Shown here in pieces: positions 1 to 9,106 of a stretch of DNA of 43,979 bases (position 1 is the stretch's first letter; the number at the start of each line of letters is the position of its first letter). Position numbers and translations under genes: made by a program. This DNA comes from Ruminococcus sp. (lineage in GTDB: Bacteria > Bacillota > Clostridia > Oscillospirales > Acutalibacteraceae), in contig SFIQ01000016.1 of the NCBI GenBank assembly GCA_004555265.1, positions 1 to 43,979 on the forward strand, read 5' to 3'. A model generated the notes under the pieces. It had not been told where the DNA came from, did not search any database, and saw only the letters and a program-made list of their open reading frames with translations.

Positions 1-974
1 TCTTTGTGCATCACTTCACGAACCGCTTCAATGATGCCGTTCGCATCAATGCCGACAATGGACATAATGTCCTCGTGCAAGCCGATGGGTGCGAACTTGT
101 CGGGGTGGCCGAGTTTTTTGAAAGCACAGCCTTTGCCCGATTCCACAACCACTTCGGCAACTGCCGAGCCAAGACCGCCGAGCGTGCTGTGATCCTCCAC
201 CGTAATAATACGGCGGGTATCCTGCACGGCTTTGAGAATTGCTTCTTTGTCAATCGGTTTGATGGTGTGCATATTTAATACGCGCACTTTCAAGCCGTCG
301 GCACTTTCCAGGAACTTTGCCGCTTCGCGCGCTTGGAATACGCACGAGCCGCAAGCGATAACGGTGATGTCGGTACCGGGGTGTACTTCGACCGCCTTGC
401 CGACCTCAAAGCCGTAATCCTCGTTATCATACAGAACACGGTCAAACCCACGGTTGATGCGGATATAATACGGACCGAAGTTTTCATATGCCGCACGCAC
501 GGCGTTGGCGGTTTCGTAACCGTCTGCCGGGCAGATCACGGTCAAATTGGGCATAGAACGCGTCACCGCCAAATCCACGATCGCGTGGTGGGTGGAGCCT
601 GCCTGCCCGAATGAGGTGCCGGAGTGTGTCGCAATAATTTTTGCGTTGACATTCTGATAGCAGATGTCGGTGTGCAGTTGGTCAGCCGCGCGCAAAGACG
701 CAAATACCGAGAAGGTCGAAGCGAACGGCACAAGGCCTGCTCTTGCCATACCGGCGGCAACACCGAGCATATTCTGCTCCGCAATACCGACATTGAAAAC
801 GCGGTCGGGGCAAGCGTTGGTGAAGTCCTGCAATTTGGTAGAGGTCGCAAGGTCGGCGGTAACCGCCACAATTTCCTTGTGCTCTTTGGCAAGGTCTGCC
901 AAGGTTTTCCCGTAAATTTCCGAAGTGGAAAGCTCGGGGGTTTCAATTACGTTGTAAACAAATCCTCCTGCCAT
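1..974 (-). CDS. Transketolase, C-terminal subunit (partial at window edge)
   Basis: Second half of a split transketolase: the pyrimidine-binding and C-terminal domains that, with the N-terminal subunit encoded just upstream, transfer two-carbon ketol units using thiamine diphosphate. About 324 codons are visible with no stop, so the gene leaves the window close to its end, since such subunits are usually 310-330 residues. The motif GIAEQNM near residues 63-69 carries the glutamate that activates the cofactor. The start is ATG at 974, overlapping the upstream stop by one base (TAATG), which implies translational coupling. The true substrate is uncertain: split transketolases serve the pentose phosphate pathway but also specialised sugar pathways, and the aminotransferase and SCP2-like genes upstream argue for a specialised role. 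Family assignment is firm, substrate unknown. Confidence 0.93.
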   Translation of the reverse strand, partial: MAGGFVYNVIETPELSTSEIYGKTLADLAKEHKEIVAVTADLATSTKLQDFTNACPDRVFNVGIAEQNMLGVAAGMARAGLVPFASTFSVFASLRAADQLHTDICYQNVNAKIIATHSGTSFGQAGSTHHAIVDLAVTRSMPNLTVICPADGYETANAVRAAYENFGPYYIRINRGFDRVLYDNEDYGFEVGKAVEVHPGTDITVIACGSCVFQAREAAKFLESADGLKVRVLNMHTIKPIDKEAILKAVQDTRRIITVEDHSTLGGLGSAVAEVVVESGKGCAFKKLGHPDKFAPIGLHEDIMSIVGIDANGIIEAVREVMHK

Positions 975-1852
975 TATTCAAACTCCTTTCCGCAGCGAGC
1001 AATACGCTCTGCGCTGTATTCGTCCAAATCATTTGCAGCGACTTTTGCCATTTCGTCGTCAATCGCACCGTAATGCCATTTGTAGTTGCCGGCGGTCAGT
1101 TTAATACCGACGCCTTTCACGGTATCCGCAACGATAACCGAGGGTTTCTCTTTGCAAGCATGTGCTTCGTCGATCGCTTTGCAAAGTTCCACAATATTGT
1201 TGCCGTCGCAAACAATCGTGTTGAAGCCGAATGCGGTGAATTTGTCCGCCAGCGGCTCTAATTTCATAACATCTTCGGTGTTGCCGTCAATCATACAATG
1301 GTTGCGGTCTACAATCGTGATGCAGTTGGTCAGGTTGTAGTGGTGAATGGTCATTAAGCCTTCCCAGTTGGAGCCTTCGTCCAATTCGCCGTCACCGGTG
1401 ACAACATAGGTGTAATAGTCCTTGCCGAGCACGCGCGCCGCAATCGCCGTACCTGCGGCAATCGGAATGCCGTGGCCGAGCGAACCTGTGGAGGCGTCCA
1501 CGCCTTCGACCTTGTTGGAATCCAAATGGATACCCATTTTGGAGTTGGTCAGGTTAAAGGTTTTGAGCTGTTCCATATCGTTCCAGCCGAAGTCGCAAAG
1601 CACAGGTGCATACGCAATGCCCGCGTGACCTTTACTGAGAATGAAACGGTCTCTGTCCTCCCACTTGGGGTCCTCTTTCTTAATGTTGAGGTATCTGTGG
1701 TACATGACGGTAAGAATGTCCATAACGCTCATACCGCCGCCGATGTGCCCGCTGCCCGCCCACACCGTGGTTTGCAGGCAAAGGTGACGCAGGTCATTGG
1801 CCTTTTTTTCCAGCGCCAACCATTCTTCCTTGGTTAAAGGTGCTTTTTGCAT
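974..1852 (-). CDS. Transketolase, N-terminal (thiamine diphosphate) subunit
   Basis: First half of the split transketolase, 292 residues, carrying the diphosphate-binding domain. HIGGGMS near residues 36-42 and GDGELDEGSNWE near 153-164 match the transketolase thiamine diphosphate/metal motif, with the downstream Asn present. The start ATG at 1852 follows a strong AAGGAGG site. The stop overlaps the start of the C-terminal subunit by one base, so the halves are probably made in equal amounts. It lies 68 bases after the aminotransferase gene; that gap holds only a weak 6-bp hairpin (1884-1901). A split, coupled transketolase is common in Firmicutes. What it acts on here cannot be read from the sequence. 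Confidence 0.95.
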   Translation of the reverse strand: MQKAPLTKEEWLALEKKANDLRHLCLQTTVWAGSGHIGGGMSVMDILTVMYHRYLNIKKEDPKWEDRDRFILSKGHAGIAYAPVLCDFGWNDMEQLKTFNLTNSKMGIHLDSNKVEGVDASTGSLGHGIPIAAGTAIAARVLGKDYYTYVVTGDGELDEGSNWEGLMTIHHYNLTNCITIVDRNHCMIDGNTEDVMKLEPLADKFTAFGFNTIVCDGNNIVELCKAIDEAHACKEKPSVIVADTVKGVGIKLTAGNYKWHYGAIDDEMAKVAANDLDEYSAERIARCGKEFE

Positions 1853-1920
1853 GATTTTCCTCCTTAAAAATCAATTTATTGCCTTGCGGAAATTGCCGCA
1901 AAATTCACAAGTTCAGCCGT

Positions 1921-3189
1921 TCAGCCTTTGAGTTCCGGATGGCGTTTTTCGACGACCGAGAATGCGTCCTCGGCGATTTCGATTGCCTTTTTGATGTCCT
2001 CGTCGGTTACAGCCGCATTCATAAAGTGGTTGTGGTGCGAGGCTAAGAACAACCCGCGGCTGACGCATTCTGCAATCCACTCCTGATGGAGCATTAAACT
2101 GTCATCGTTGGCAATGCGCAGGTAGAACAGCGCAGGCTCGCCGGAAACCACCAAATCAAACCCGTGTTCCGCCGCCGCCGCTTTAAAGCCGTCGGTCAGT
2201 TTTGTACCCATTTCGCGGAACATTTTGGGAGTGTTTAATTTTTTCATTTTATTGATGCAGGCAATGGACGCCGCAAACGGCACAGCGCTCATCCAATAAG
2301 AGCCGGTGTAGGTTAAGCCCGAAACCGTACCCTTCATATGCTCGCCGCCGCAGAGTGCCGACATATTGTAGCCGTTCGCAAGCGCTTTACAGAAGCAGAT
2401 AAGGTCTGCTTTTATGCCGTAGTAGTGGTCGGAGCCCTGCAAATCCAAACGGAAGCCCGCGCGCACATCATCGAAAATAAGCACCATACCGTGGTCATCG
2501 CAGAATTTGCGGACAGCCTGCCAATACTCTGTCGAGGCGACTTCGTTGTCTTTGAAATTCCCGTGGTCATACGGCTGGGCGATAAGACCCGCCACATCGC
2601 CGTTGCAGGCTTCGTACGCTTCTTCAAGCGCCTGCAAATTAAACCAAGGCACAACCACATTGTTGGCAACATCTTCGGGCAGAATGCCGGGATAGTCCAC
2701 CTTTTGTGCCCATTGGAAGTCGCCGTGATAGAAGCCCTTTAAGAAGAATATTTTCTTTTTATGGGTGTGTGCACGCGCCGTCATAACGGCAAGCGTAGTG
2801 GTGTCGGAGCCGTTTTTGCAGAAGAAAGCCCAATCTGCCGAAGCAACGGTATCCACCAGATTTTCGGCACATTCCACCATCACCTTTGAGGGCGACGTGG
2901 TGCAGTTGCCGAGTTTTAACTGTTTCATTGCCGCCGCGTCCACATCGGGGTCATTGTAGCCGAGCACATTCGGGCCGTAAGCGCACATAAAGTCGATGTA
3001 CTTGTTGCCGTCAACATCCCAAAAATAGGTGCCCTGCGCTTTTTCAGAATAGAAGGGCCATTTGGAAACGGGAACCCATAAGCCTTCGGCGGGGCCCAAA
3101 TGCCCGTAAATCCCCGAAGGGATTACCTTAATTGCCCTGTCAAAATACTCATGGCTTTTATCGTGTTTATATTCCGGAAATTTGCTCAT
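1921..3189 (-). CDS. Class III pyridoxal-phosphate aminotransferase (glutamate-1-semialdehyde mutase-like)
   Basis: A 422-residue fold-type I PLP enzyme of aminotransferase class III, the family of glutamate-1-semialdehyde 2,1-aminomutase, acetylornithine and omega-amino acid transaminases. NGSDTTT near residue 126 fits the phosphate cup, FDDVRAGFR near 239-247 supplies the aspartate that contacts the PLP nitrogen, and the lysine in CKALANGYN near 268 is the expected Schiff-base residue. A GTG six bases upstream (3195) is in frame, but ATG at 3189 has the better spacing from GGGAGG. It sits between an SCP2-like gene and split transketolase genes in one operon. No heme biosynthesis genes are nearby, so a hemL role is unsupported. 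Likely it aminates or deaminates an intermediate of the same pathway (inference). Confidence 0.9.
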   Translation of the reverse strand: MSKFPEYKHDKSHEYFDRAIKVIPSGIYGHLGPAEGLWVPVSKWPFYSEKAQGTYFWDVDGNKYIDFMCAYGPNVLGYNDPDVDAAAMKQLKLGNCTTSPSKVMVECAENLVDTVASADWAFFCKNGSDTTTLAVMTARAHTHKKKIFFLKGFYHGDFQWAQKVDYPGILPEDVANNVVVPWFNLQALEEAYEACNGDVAGLIAQPYDHGNFKDNEVASTEYWQAVRKFCDDHGMVLIFDDVRAGFRLDLQGSDHYYGIKADLICFCKALANGYNMSALCGGEHMKGTVSGLTYTGSYWMSAVPFAASIACINKMKKLNTPKMFREMGTKLTDGFKAAAAEHGFDLVVSGEPALFYLRIANDDSLMLHQEWIAECVSRGLFLASHHNHFMNAAVTDEDIKKAIEIAEDAFSVVEKRHPELKG

Positions 3190-3204
3190 TGTCACGCGCC
3201 TCCC

Positions 3205-3966
3205 TTATGCTAAATACAGAGCAACTCTGTCGAGAATTCGGTTCATATTGTCCACCATCGAAAGCATACCGCGGATTTCCACCGTACCCTTGCCGATGCA
3301 TTCCATCGCGTTTATTTTGCCGTTAAACAAATCGTTTGCCAACTGCATATTGTCAAACTGCATAATGGCGCGCGGTTTTGCACTCTTTTGTTTGATGGTA
3401 ATCAAGTGGTTATCCTTTACACGAAGCGTTGCGGCGGGGCCGTCTTTAATTAAAAAGCTGATTTCGCCGTCGAGCATATACGACGCGCTCGCTTTGCCGA
3501 TGGCGTCCTGATTGCCGATTTGCGAAAGGGCAACGGAAATGGTATAGAACATTAAAGTTGTGGAAAGGTCAAAGAACGCGGGGTCTTTGAGTGCTTCCTC
3601 GGTCGGTTTCATCAGTTCTGTTAATCTGTCGGTCAATGCAGTAAAGGTTTTCAGCAAAAAGCCGATTTTGGTGAAGCCCTTTGCGGGAATCGGCGTTACG
3701 GTGCCGTCAATAATCCCGTTGAATTTTTCGCACGAGGCAACCGGAATGTAAATGTCGCACGGCTGTTTGCCGTCTTCCATACGGCAGCCGTTTTTGGTGA
3801 ATTTAATGGTTGCCGCGGGCCCGCCTTTGACATCAAAGCAGACGGAAACAGGCTTTTTCATCTCTGCAAGGATTTCCTTTGCCTTGCTGTCGAGCTCGCA
3901 GAGGTTTTCGAGAGTGCCCAAAACCGCATAGAGGTTTATGTAGGCTAATGTTCTTGAATCGGTCAA
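3205..3966 (-). CDS. SCP2 sterol-binding-like domain protein, first gene of the operon
   Basis: A 253-residue protein with no signal peptide or membrane segment. The C-terminal third (about residues 172-250) reads like an SCP2 lipid/sterol-carrier-type domain: an opening GPAATLRVKDN, a central hydrophobic stretch, and an end in which a mutation-tolerant helix follows GKGTVEIRG. The N-terminal part has a related opening (GGPAATIKFTKNG near residue 48), suggesting two SCP2-like halves. The start is an unusual TTG at 3966, chosen because a perfect AAGGAGG lies 7 bases upstream and the next in-frame Met is far inside. It leads the operon with the aminotransferase and transketolase. SCP2-like domains in bacteria bind hydrophobic ligands; the ligand here is unknown. 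Domain call moderate, function unassigned. Confidence 0.7.
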   Translation of the reverse strand: MTDSRTLAYINLYAVLGTLENLCELDSKAKEILAEMKKPVSVCFDVKGGPAATIKFTKNGCRMEDGKQPCDIYIPVASCEKFNGIIDGTVTPIPAKGFTKIGFLLKTFTALTDRLTELMKPTEEALKDPAFFDLSTTLMFYTISVALSQIGNQDAIGKASASYMLDGEISFLIKDGPAATLRVKDNHLITIKQKSAKPRAIMQFDNMQLANDLFNGKINAMECIGKGTVEIRGMLSMVDNMNRILDRVALYLA

Positions 3967-3998
3967 TGTAATTCCTCCTTATGCAGATAATAACCGAC

Positions 3999-4015
3999 AT
4001 AGTTCTGTGAACTAT
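3999..4015. promoter_or_regulatory. Palindromic operator candidate near the operon's start site
   Basis: A perfect inverted repeat, ATAGTTC-TGT-GAACTAT, lies immediately downstream of the -10 box and would cover the first transcribed bases. Its size and position are those of a repressor operator; the regulator is not encoded in the visible part of the operon. Confidence 0.5.
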
Positions 4016-4023
4016 ATAGTGCA

Positions 4024-4052
4024 ATTATACCAAAATTCCATTGTAAAGTCAA
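4024..4052 (-). promoter_or_regulatory. Sigma-A promoter of the SCP2/aminotransferase/transketolase operon
   Basis: On the minus strand TTGACT (4052-4047) is separated by exactly 17 bases from TATAAT (4029-4024). This near-consensus promoter predicts transcription starting near 4017, some 50 bases before the TTG start codon of the first gene. Confidence 0.85.
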
Positions 4053-4137
4053 TGAAAATTAACAGTTGTTCTAATAAATTTTAAGTGAAAATTCCCGATA
4101 TTTTGTATAAAAAGGGGGTGATTTTTTGTTTGCGGTA

Positions 4138-4146
4138 TGCTATAAT
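4138..4146 (+). promoter_or_regulatory. Extended -10 promoter of secA
   Basis: TGCTATAAT is an extended -10 element 53 bases before the secA start. No good -35 box is present at the usual distance (GTGATT at 4118-4123), which is acceptable for an extended -10 promoter. Confidence 0.55.
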
Positions 4147-4198
4147 ATGTTTTGTATGCGAACATTTCGATGAGAAATGCCGGAAAGGACGAAGATGT

Positions 4199-6881
4199 AT
4201 GTCATTTTTAAAGAAAATATTCGGGGATTATTCCTCCAAAGAGGTCAAGCGTATTTTGCCGCTGCAAAAGCAGGTTTTGGCACTGGAAGACGAATACACC
4301 GCTTTGACCGACGAACAGTTAAAAGCGAAAACGCCGGAATTTAAAGAACGGCTGCAAAACGGCGAAACACTCGACGATATTTTGCCCGAGGCCTTTGCCG
4401 CCTGCCGTGAGGCGTCGGCGCGCGTGCTCAATATGAAGCACTTCCCCGTGCAGATTATCGGCGGCATCATTTTGCACCATCGCTACCCTCCCCGCGTACT
4501 TAAACGCCCTTTCGGGCAAAGGCGTGCACATTGTCACCGTGAATGACTACCTTGCACGCCGTGACTCGGAATGGATGGGGAAACTGTACCGCTTTATGGG
4601 GCTTTCCGTGGGGCTGATTGTGCATGAGTGCTCCAATGAAGAACGCAAAGCCGCCTATGCCGCGGACATCACCTACGGCACAAATAACGAAATGGGCTTT
4701 GACTATTTGCGCGACAATATGGTGCTGTACGCCGAGCAGCGCGTCCAGCGCGGCCACAGCTTTGCGATTGTGGACGAGGTGGACTCCATTTTGATTGATG
4801 AGGCGCGCACCCCGTTGATTATTTCCGGGCAGGGCGACAAATCCACCGACCTTTACAAAATCGCGGACACCTTTGCAAAAACCTTGAAAATGATTACCGT
4901 CAAAGAGTTAGACTCCAAATTCAACGCAGAGGATTTGGTGGACGCAGACGGCGATTTCGTGGTGGACGAAAAGGCAAAGAGCGCAACGCTGACGAAACAA
5001 GGTATTGCCAAAGCTGAAAAATTCTTTAACATTGAAAATCTGATGGACGCCGAAAACATCACCATTCACCACCACATTGAGCAAGCCATTCGCGCCATCG
5101 GTGTGATGAAACGCGATGTGGACTATGTGGTGAAAGACGGCGAAGTGCTCATCGTGGACGAGTTCACCGGCCGCATTATGCTCGGCCGTCGGTACAGCGA
5201 AGGACTCCATCAGGCGATTGAAGCCAAAGAAGGCGTCAAGGTTGAGCGCGAAAGCAAAACGCTCGCCACTATCACCTTCCAAAACTACTTCCGTTTGTAT
5301 GACAAGCTGTCCGGTATGACCGGTACGGCGATGACCGAAAGCGTCGAATTCCAAGAGATTTACTCGCTGGATGTCGTCTCCATTCCGACCAACAAGCCGA
5401 TGATTCGTGTGGACGACCCCGACGTGCTTTACAAAACCGAGCAGGCGAAGTTCAACGCGATTATCGAAAAGATTTTGGAGTGCCACGCAAAAGGGCAACC
5501 CGTGTTGGTCGGCACGATTAGCATTGAAAAGAGTGAAGCCCTCTCGAAAGCGCTGAAAAAGCGTGGAATTAAGCACGAAGTTTTGAACGCAAAATACCAC
5601 GAAAAAGAAGCCGAAATCATCGCGCAGGCAGGCAAATACGGCGCAGTCACCATCGCCACCAATATGGCGGGGCGCGGTACGGATATTATCCTCGGCGGCA
5701 ACCCCGAATTTATGGCAAAAGCCGAAATGCGCAAAAAGGGCTATATTGAAGAACTGATTGCCGAAGCAACCGGCTTTGCCGATACCGACAACGAGGAAAT
5801 TTTAGACGCGCGCAAAACATTCCGTGAATTAGAGGATAAATTCAAAGCGGAACTGCGCGACGAAGCCGACAAGGTGCGTGAAGCAGGCGGGCTTTACATT
5901 ATCGGTACAGAACGGCACGAATCGCGGCGTATCGACAATCAGCTGCGCGGGCGCGCCGGCCGTCAGGGTGACCCCGGCCACAGCCAATTCTATCTGTCCG
6001 CGGAGGACGAACTGTTGCGTTTGTTCGCAGGCGACCGATTCTATACCATTTTGGACTCGTTCAAATCCGTCGGCGATATGCCGATTGAGGCAAAAATGTT
6101 CTCGAACCTCATTGAGGGTGCACAGAAAAAGGTAGAGTCCAACAACTTTGCCACCCGCCGCAACGTCTTGAACTTCGACGATGTAATGAACAAACAGCGC
6201 GAAGTCATTTACGGACAGCGCAATCAGGTGCTCGACGGCGTGGATTTACACGCGACCATCGCGAAGATGATTACCGATTACTTCACCGCGCAGGTGGAAT
6301 TCTACTGTCCGTCCTCTTTGCCGATGGCAGAGTGGAATTTGAAAGGTATGCTCGCAAAACTCGGTTGGGTTTTGGGCGGCGACAGTGCCGAGGGGCTCTC
6401 TTCTCAGCAGGATTTCATTGACTTGTTCTTAGACCACGCCAACAAACAGTATCAAGCACAGACGGAAAAATACGGCGACGCGATTATGCAGGAATTGGAA
6501 CGCAAAATCCTGTTGCAAAATGTCGATTTGCGCTGGATGGATCACATCGACGCGATGGAAGAACTCAAACGCGGCATTTATTTGCGTTCGTACGGTCAGC
6601 AAGACCCTGTTGTGGCATTCCGCATGGAAAGTTTTGATATGTTCGACGAAATGACCGCCGCCATTCAAGAGGGCACGGTCACAGGGATTTTGACCGTGGT
6701 TTTGCGCACCAATGAAGAAGTCAAGCGCGAACAGCAGGCGAAAATCACCGGTACTTCGGGCGGCTCGGACGGCAGCGAAAAACGCCAACCCGTCCGCAAG
6801 GCGAAAAAGCCCGGCAGAAATGACCCCTGCCCCTGCGGCAGCGGCAAAAAATACAAGCATTGCTGCGGCAAGGACGAATAA
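4199..6881 (+). pseudogene. secA: SecA preprotein translocase ATPase, interrupted by an internal deletion
   Basis: SecA drives Sec-dependent export through SecYEG. The reading frame starts at ATG 4199 (MSFLKKIFGD) and runs in the SecA frame to about 4480 (ending QIIGGIILHH), then goes out of frame. The SecA frame resumes at 4482 with ATLPAYLNALSGKGVH and continues to the stop at 6881. Relative to family members about 15 residues, including the Walker A loop (MKTGEGKT), are missing; the arithmetic fits a 44-nt deletion. Everything else is intact: DEVDSILIDEARTP, the helicase motifs ATNMAGRGTD and GRAGRQGDPG, and the C-terminal zinc motif CPCGSGKKYKHCC. Without the lesion the protein would be about 909 residues. 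A GTG at 4524 could start a downstream fragment, but it would lack the nucleotide-binding loop. Since secA is normally essential, an assembly error must be considered. Confidence 0.9.
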
Positions 6882-6910
6882 AAAGCCTTTTGCGTTTTCT
6901 GCACAAAGTT

Positions 6911-6949
6911 ACACCCCTGTGTTCTATGCACAGGGGTGTTGTTTTTTAT
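6911..6949 (+). terminator. Rho-independent terminator of secA
   Basis: A perfect 11-bp stem (ACACCCCTGTG, 6911-6921, with CACAGGGGTGT, 6929-6939) and a 7-base loop are followed by a T-rich tail, 30 bases after the secA stop. Confidence 0.92.
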
Positions 6950-6993
6950 TGGATTTTGGGCTTGTGTTTTGCCCGTAAGTTTGATGTGGTTTT

Positions 6994-7672
6994 TGCGGAA
7001 CAGTACGACCGTTCCCTACGGGTTGTAGGGGCGATTCACGAATCGCCCGCTTGTCATTCTGAGCCGATAGGCGAAGAATCTCGTTTCGTATATTTTTATT
7101 TTGCACGATTGGAGATCCTTCGCTTCGCGCAGGATGACAAATTGGGGGTTGTGGGGATAAATTTATGCGGTAGGACGGGGTGGTTCCCCTGATAGGAGAA
7201 ATGTCTGTTATAATAAAGTAGGGCGGGGGCTTGCCCCCGCCGCAAAGTGCCCGAATTCGGAGAATTTTGCTCCCGCCGCGGGGTTCGATGTAAATTAACG
7301 GCGGGGGCAAGCCCCCGCCCTACCCTGTAAATTGTATTTTGTGCGTGTAGAGAACGGTCTTGACCGTTCCGTAAAATATATCAAATTACGCGGGCGAACA
7401 CAGTTCGCCCCTACGATTCGTAGGGAACGACCGGTGGAAACCCGCCCCTACAACGGGGCGACGACTCGGCGCCCCGTATCCCCTCCCTCTCAGAGGGAGG
7501 TGGCTTTTGCCGCAGGCAAAAGGCGGAGGGAGAGAAACGGAAAAATCTCTCCCCCAGTCAAATGCTGCGCATTTGACAGCCCCCTCGTCAGAGGGGGCGG
7601 AAACGGCGGGGGCAAGCCCCCGCCCTACCCTAATCCTGTATTTTGTTCGTTCCAAAAACACCCCTACAAACC
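6994..7672. repeat. Intergenic block of palindromic repeat modules (block A)
   Basis: This gap has no credible gene. It is a chain of short modules found elsewhere in the window: the GACCGTTCC module (about 7000-7018 and 7349-7374), GGGCGATTCACGAATCGCCC type (7030-7048), a long inverted-repeat element starting GTCATTCTGAG (7052-7140), GCGGGGGCAAGCCCCCGCC boxes (7222-7240, 7300-7322, 7606-7628), GGCGAACACAGTTCGCCC (7393-7412), GGGGCGACGACTCGGCGCCCC (7455-7477), GAGGGAGGTGGC modules (7484-7534), CAAATGCTGCGCATTTG (7558-7576), and a 48-base unit (7624-7672) recurring before the glmS 3' end. Long open frames here, rich in Gly, Arg and Pro, are by-products of these repeats. Confidence 0.85.
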
Positions 7673-7703
7673 CCGATTTGATTTACCGCAAGGCGTATAT
7701 CCC

Positions 7704-9002
7704 CTATTTTTTCAAATCGTCCGTAGCGGGGTTTTCTATCAATTTGCCGTCCTCTTTGAAGCGCGACCCGTGGCAGGGACAATCCCAGGTGTGCTCTGTC
7801 GGATTCCATTTCAAGGCACAGCCCAAATGCGGACAGCGCTTTTTTGTCGGCGTTAAAATGCTTGTCAGGAATGTTCCGCCGTTGACGGCCAGCTGAACGG
7901 TCAGCATATTGCGCGACGGTGAGAACACAGGGGCACAATCGTTTTCTTTTCCCAAAACCATATCACACAGAATTTCCGCTGCCGCCATGGAAGAAGTCAT
8001 CCCCCATTTGTGAAAGCCTGTTGCGACATATACATGCGGCAAAGTCTTGGAATACTGCCCGATATACGGTACGCCGTCAAGGCTCATACAGTCCTGTGTC
8101 GCCCAAACATACGCCTCGGCGCATGCAGGGTAATGCACCTTTGCAAAACGCCGCAGTTCCCCGTAATTGCCACCCGGCTTGCCGGTACGGTGGTCGCCGC
8201 CGCCGATTAAAAGATAATCGCCGTAATTGCGAAATGACATGCCTTTCGGGGCTTCGTCCACATACATCCCGTCAATTTGCGGGCCGTTTTCGAGTGCCAG
8301 CGCATAAGAACGCTCTTGATAGAGCTTCAAAAAATACCCACCGTACTTATTCAAAATCGGGAAATGCGTTGCAATGATAAACTGCTTCGCCGCCACCGTG
8401 CCGTGCGCGGTATACGCGCGGTTTTCACGAATTTCAAACACCTTGGTTTGCTCGTAGATTTCAAGGTCCTTTGCAATTCTCGCTAAAAATTTCAACGGAT
8501 TGAACTGCGCTTGGTGTTGGACACGCACCGCGCCTGCTATTGCAATGGGTACGGGAAGCGTTTCCTCAAATGTCGCGGTTACGCCCAATTTTTCAAGCGC
8601 GCGCAGTTCGCGTTCCGCCGCCTGACGGTTTTTTACGGTATACACAATATTGTCTTTTTCTTCAAAATCGCAGGCAATTTTGCCGCAAAGCGCCCGATAG
8701 GTTTGCAATGCGCGTTCGTTGGCACGCAAATACATCTGCGCTTTTTCCTTGCCGAAGCGTTTTAACAATTTGTCATACAAAAATCCGTGCTGTACGGTAA
8801 TTTTGGCAGTGGTATTCTGTGTCACGCCGCGGCAGATGCGGTCCGCTTCCAGCAAAATGCAGTCCACCCCGTGTGTTTTCAGCATATAGGCGCATAAAAG
8901 CCCCGCAATCCCACCACCCACGACGAGCACATCGGTTTTTTTGTCGCTTGTCAGTTGCGAAAATGACGGCAATTCGGTATTTGCCGACCAAACAGAAAGC
9001 AT
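7704..9002 (-). CDS. FAD-dependent oxidoreductase with C-terminal Rieske [2Fe-2S] domain
   Basis: A 432-residue protein resembling the YhfW type: a glycine/D-amino-acid-oxidase-like FAD domain fused to a Rieske cluster domain. The dinucleotide motif VVGGGIAGLLCAY lies near residues 26-38. Near the C-terminus CPHLGC and CPCHGSRF supply the two Cys and two His ligands of a Rieske cluster. The domain is compact: only a short stretch separates the FAD domain from the first ligand, whereas longer family members have about 50 more residues there. The frame is open to 9110, but a terminator hairpin at 9054-9092 lies in that extension, so the ATG at 9002 is preferred; its ribosome-binding site (GGTG) is weak. 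The redox partner and substrate are unknown. Confidence 0.85.
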   Translation of the reverse strand: MLSVWSANTELPSFSQLTSDKKTDVLVVGGGIAGLLCAYMLKTHGVDCILLEADRICRGVTQNTTAKITVQHGFLYDKLLKRFGKEKAQMYLRANERALQTYRALCGKIACDFEEKDNIVYTVKNRQAAERELRALEKLGVTATFEETLPVPIAIAGAVRVQHQAQFNPLKFLARIAKDLEIYEQTKVFEIRENRAYTAHGTVAAKQFIIATHFPILNKYGGYFLKLYQERSYALALENGPQIDGMYVDEAPKGMSFRNYGDYLLIGGGDHRTGKPGGNYGELRRFAKVHYPACAEAYVWATQDCMSLDGVPYIGQYSKTLPHVYVATGFHKWGMTSSMAAAEILCDMVLGKENDCAPVFSPSRNMLTVQLAVNGGTFLTSILTPTKKRCPHLGCALKWNPTEHTWDCPCHGSRFKEDGKLIENPATDDLKK

Positions 9003-9049
9003 ATACATCACCGCTTGTAGTGTGCCCGTGAATGCAACAATTACCCCAT

Positions 9050-9092
9050 ATAAAAAAGGGGCTGAAAAAACTTTCGTTTTACAGCCCCTTTT
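9050..9092 (-). terminator. Terminator of the Pr6Pr-type membrane protein gene
   Basis: On the minus strand AAAAGGGGCTG pairs with CAGCCCCTTTT (11 bp), followed by further T residues. It lies 15 bases after the stop of the 9107-9784 gene and separates it from the oxidoreductase gene. A-rich flanks make it potentially bidirectional. Confidence 0.9.
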
Positions 9093-9106
9093 ATGTATAA
9101 TTCGGT

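Noticed and set aside
1921..3189. Assignment of the aminotransferase as glutamate-1-semialdehyde mutase (hemL)
   Set aside because: The family is right, but no tetrapyrrole genes are nearby and the operon partners point elsewhere.
4085..4198. N-terminal extension of secA from ATG 4085
   Set aside because: It would place the promoter inside the coding region, and SecA family proteins begin at MSFLKKIFG (4199), which has its own ribosome-binding site.
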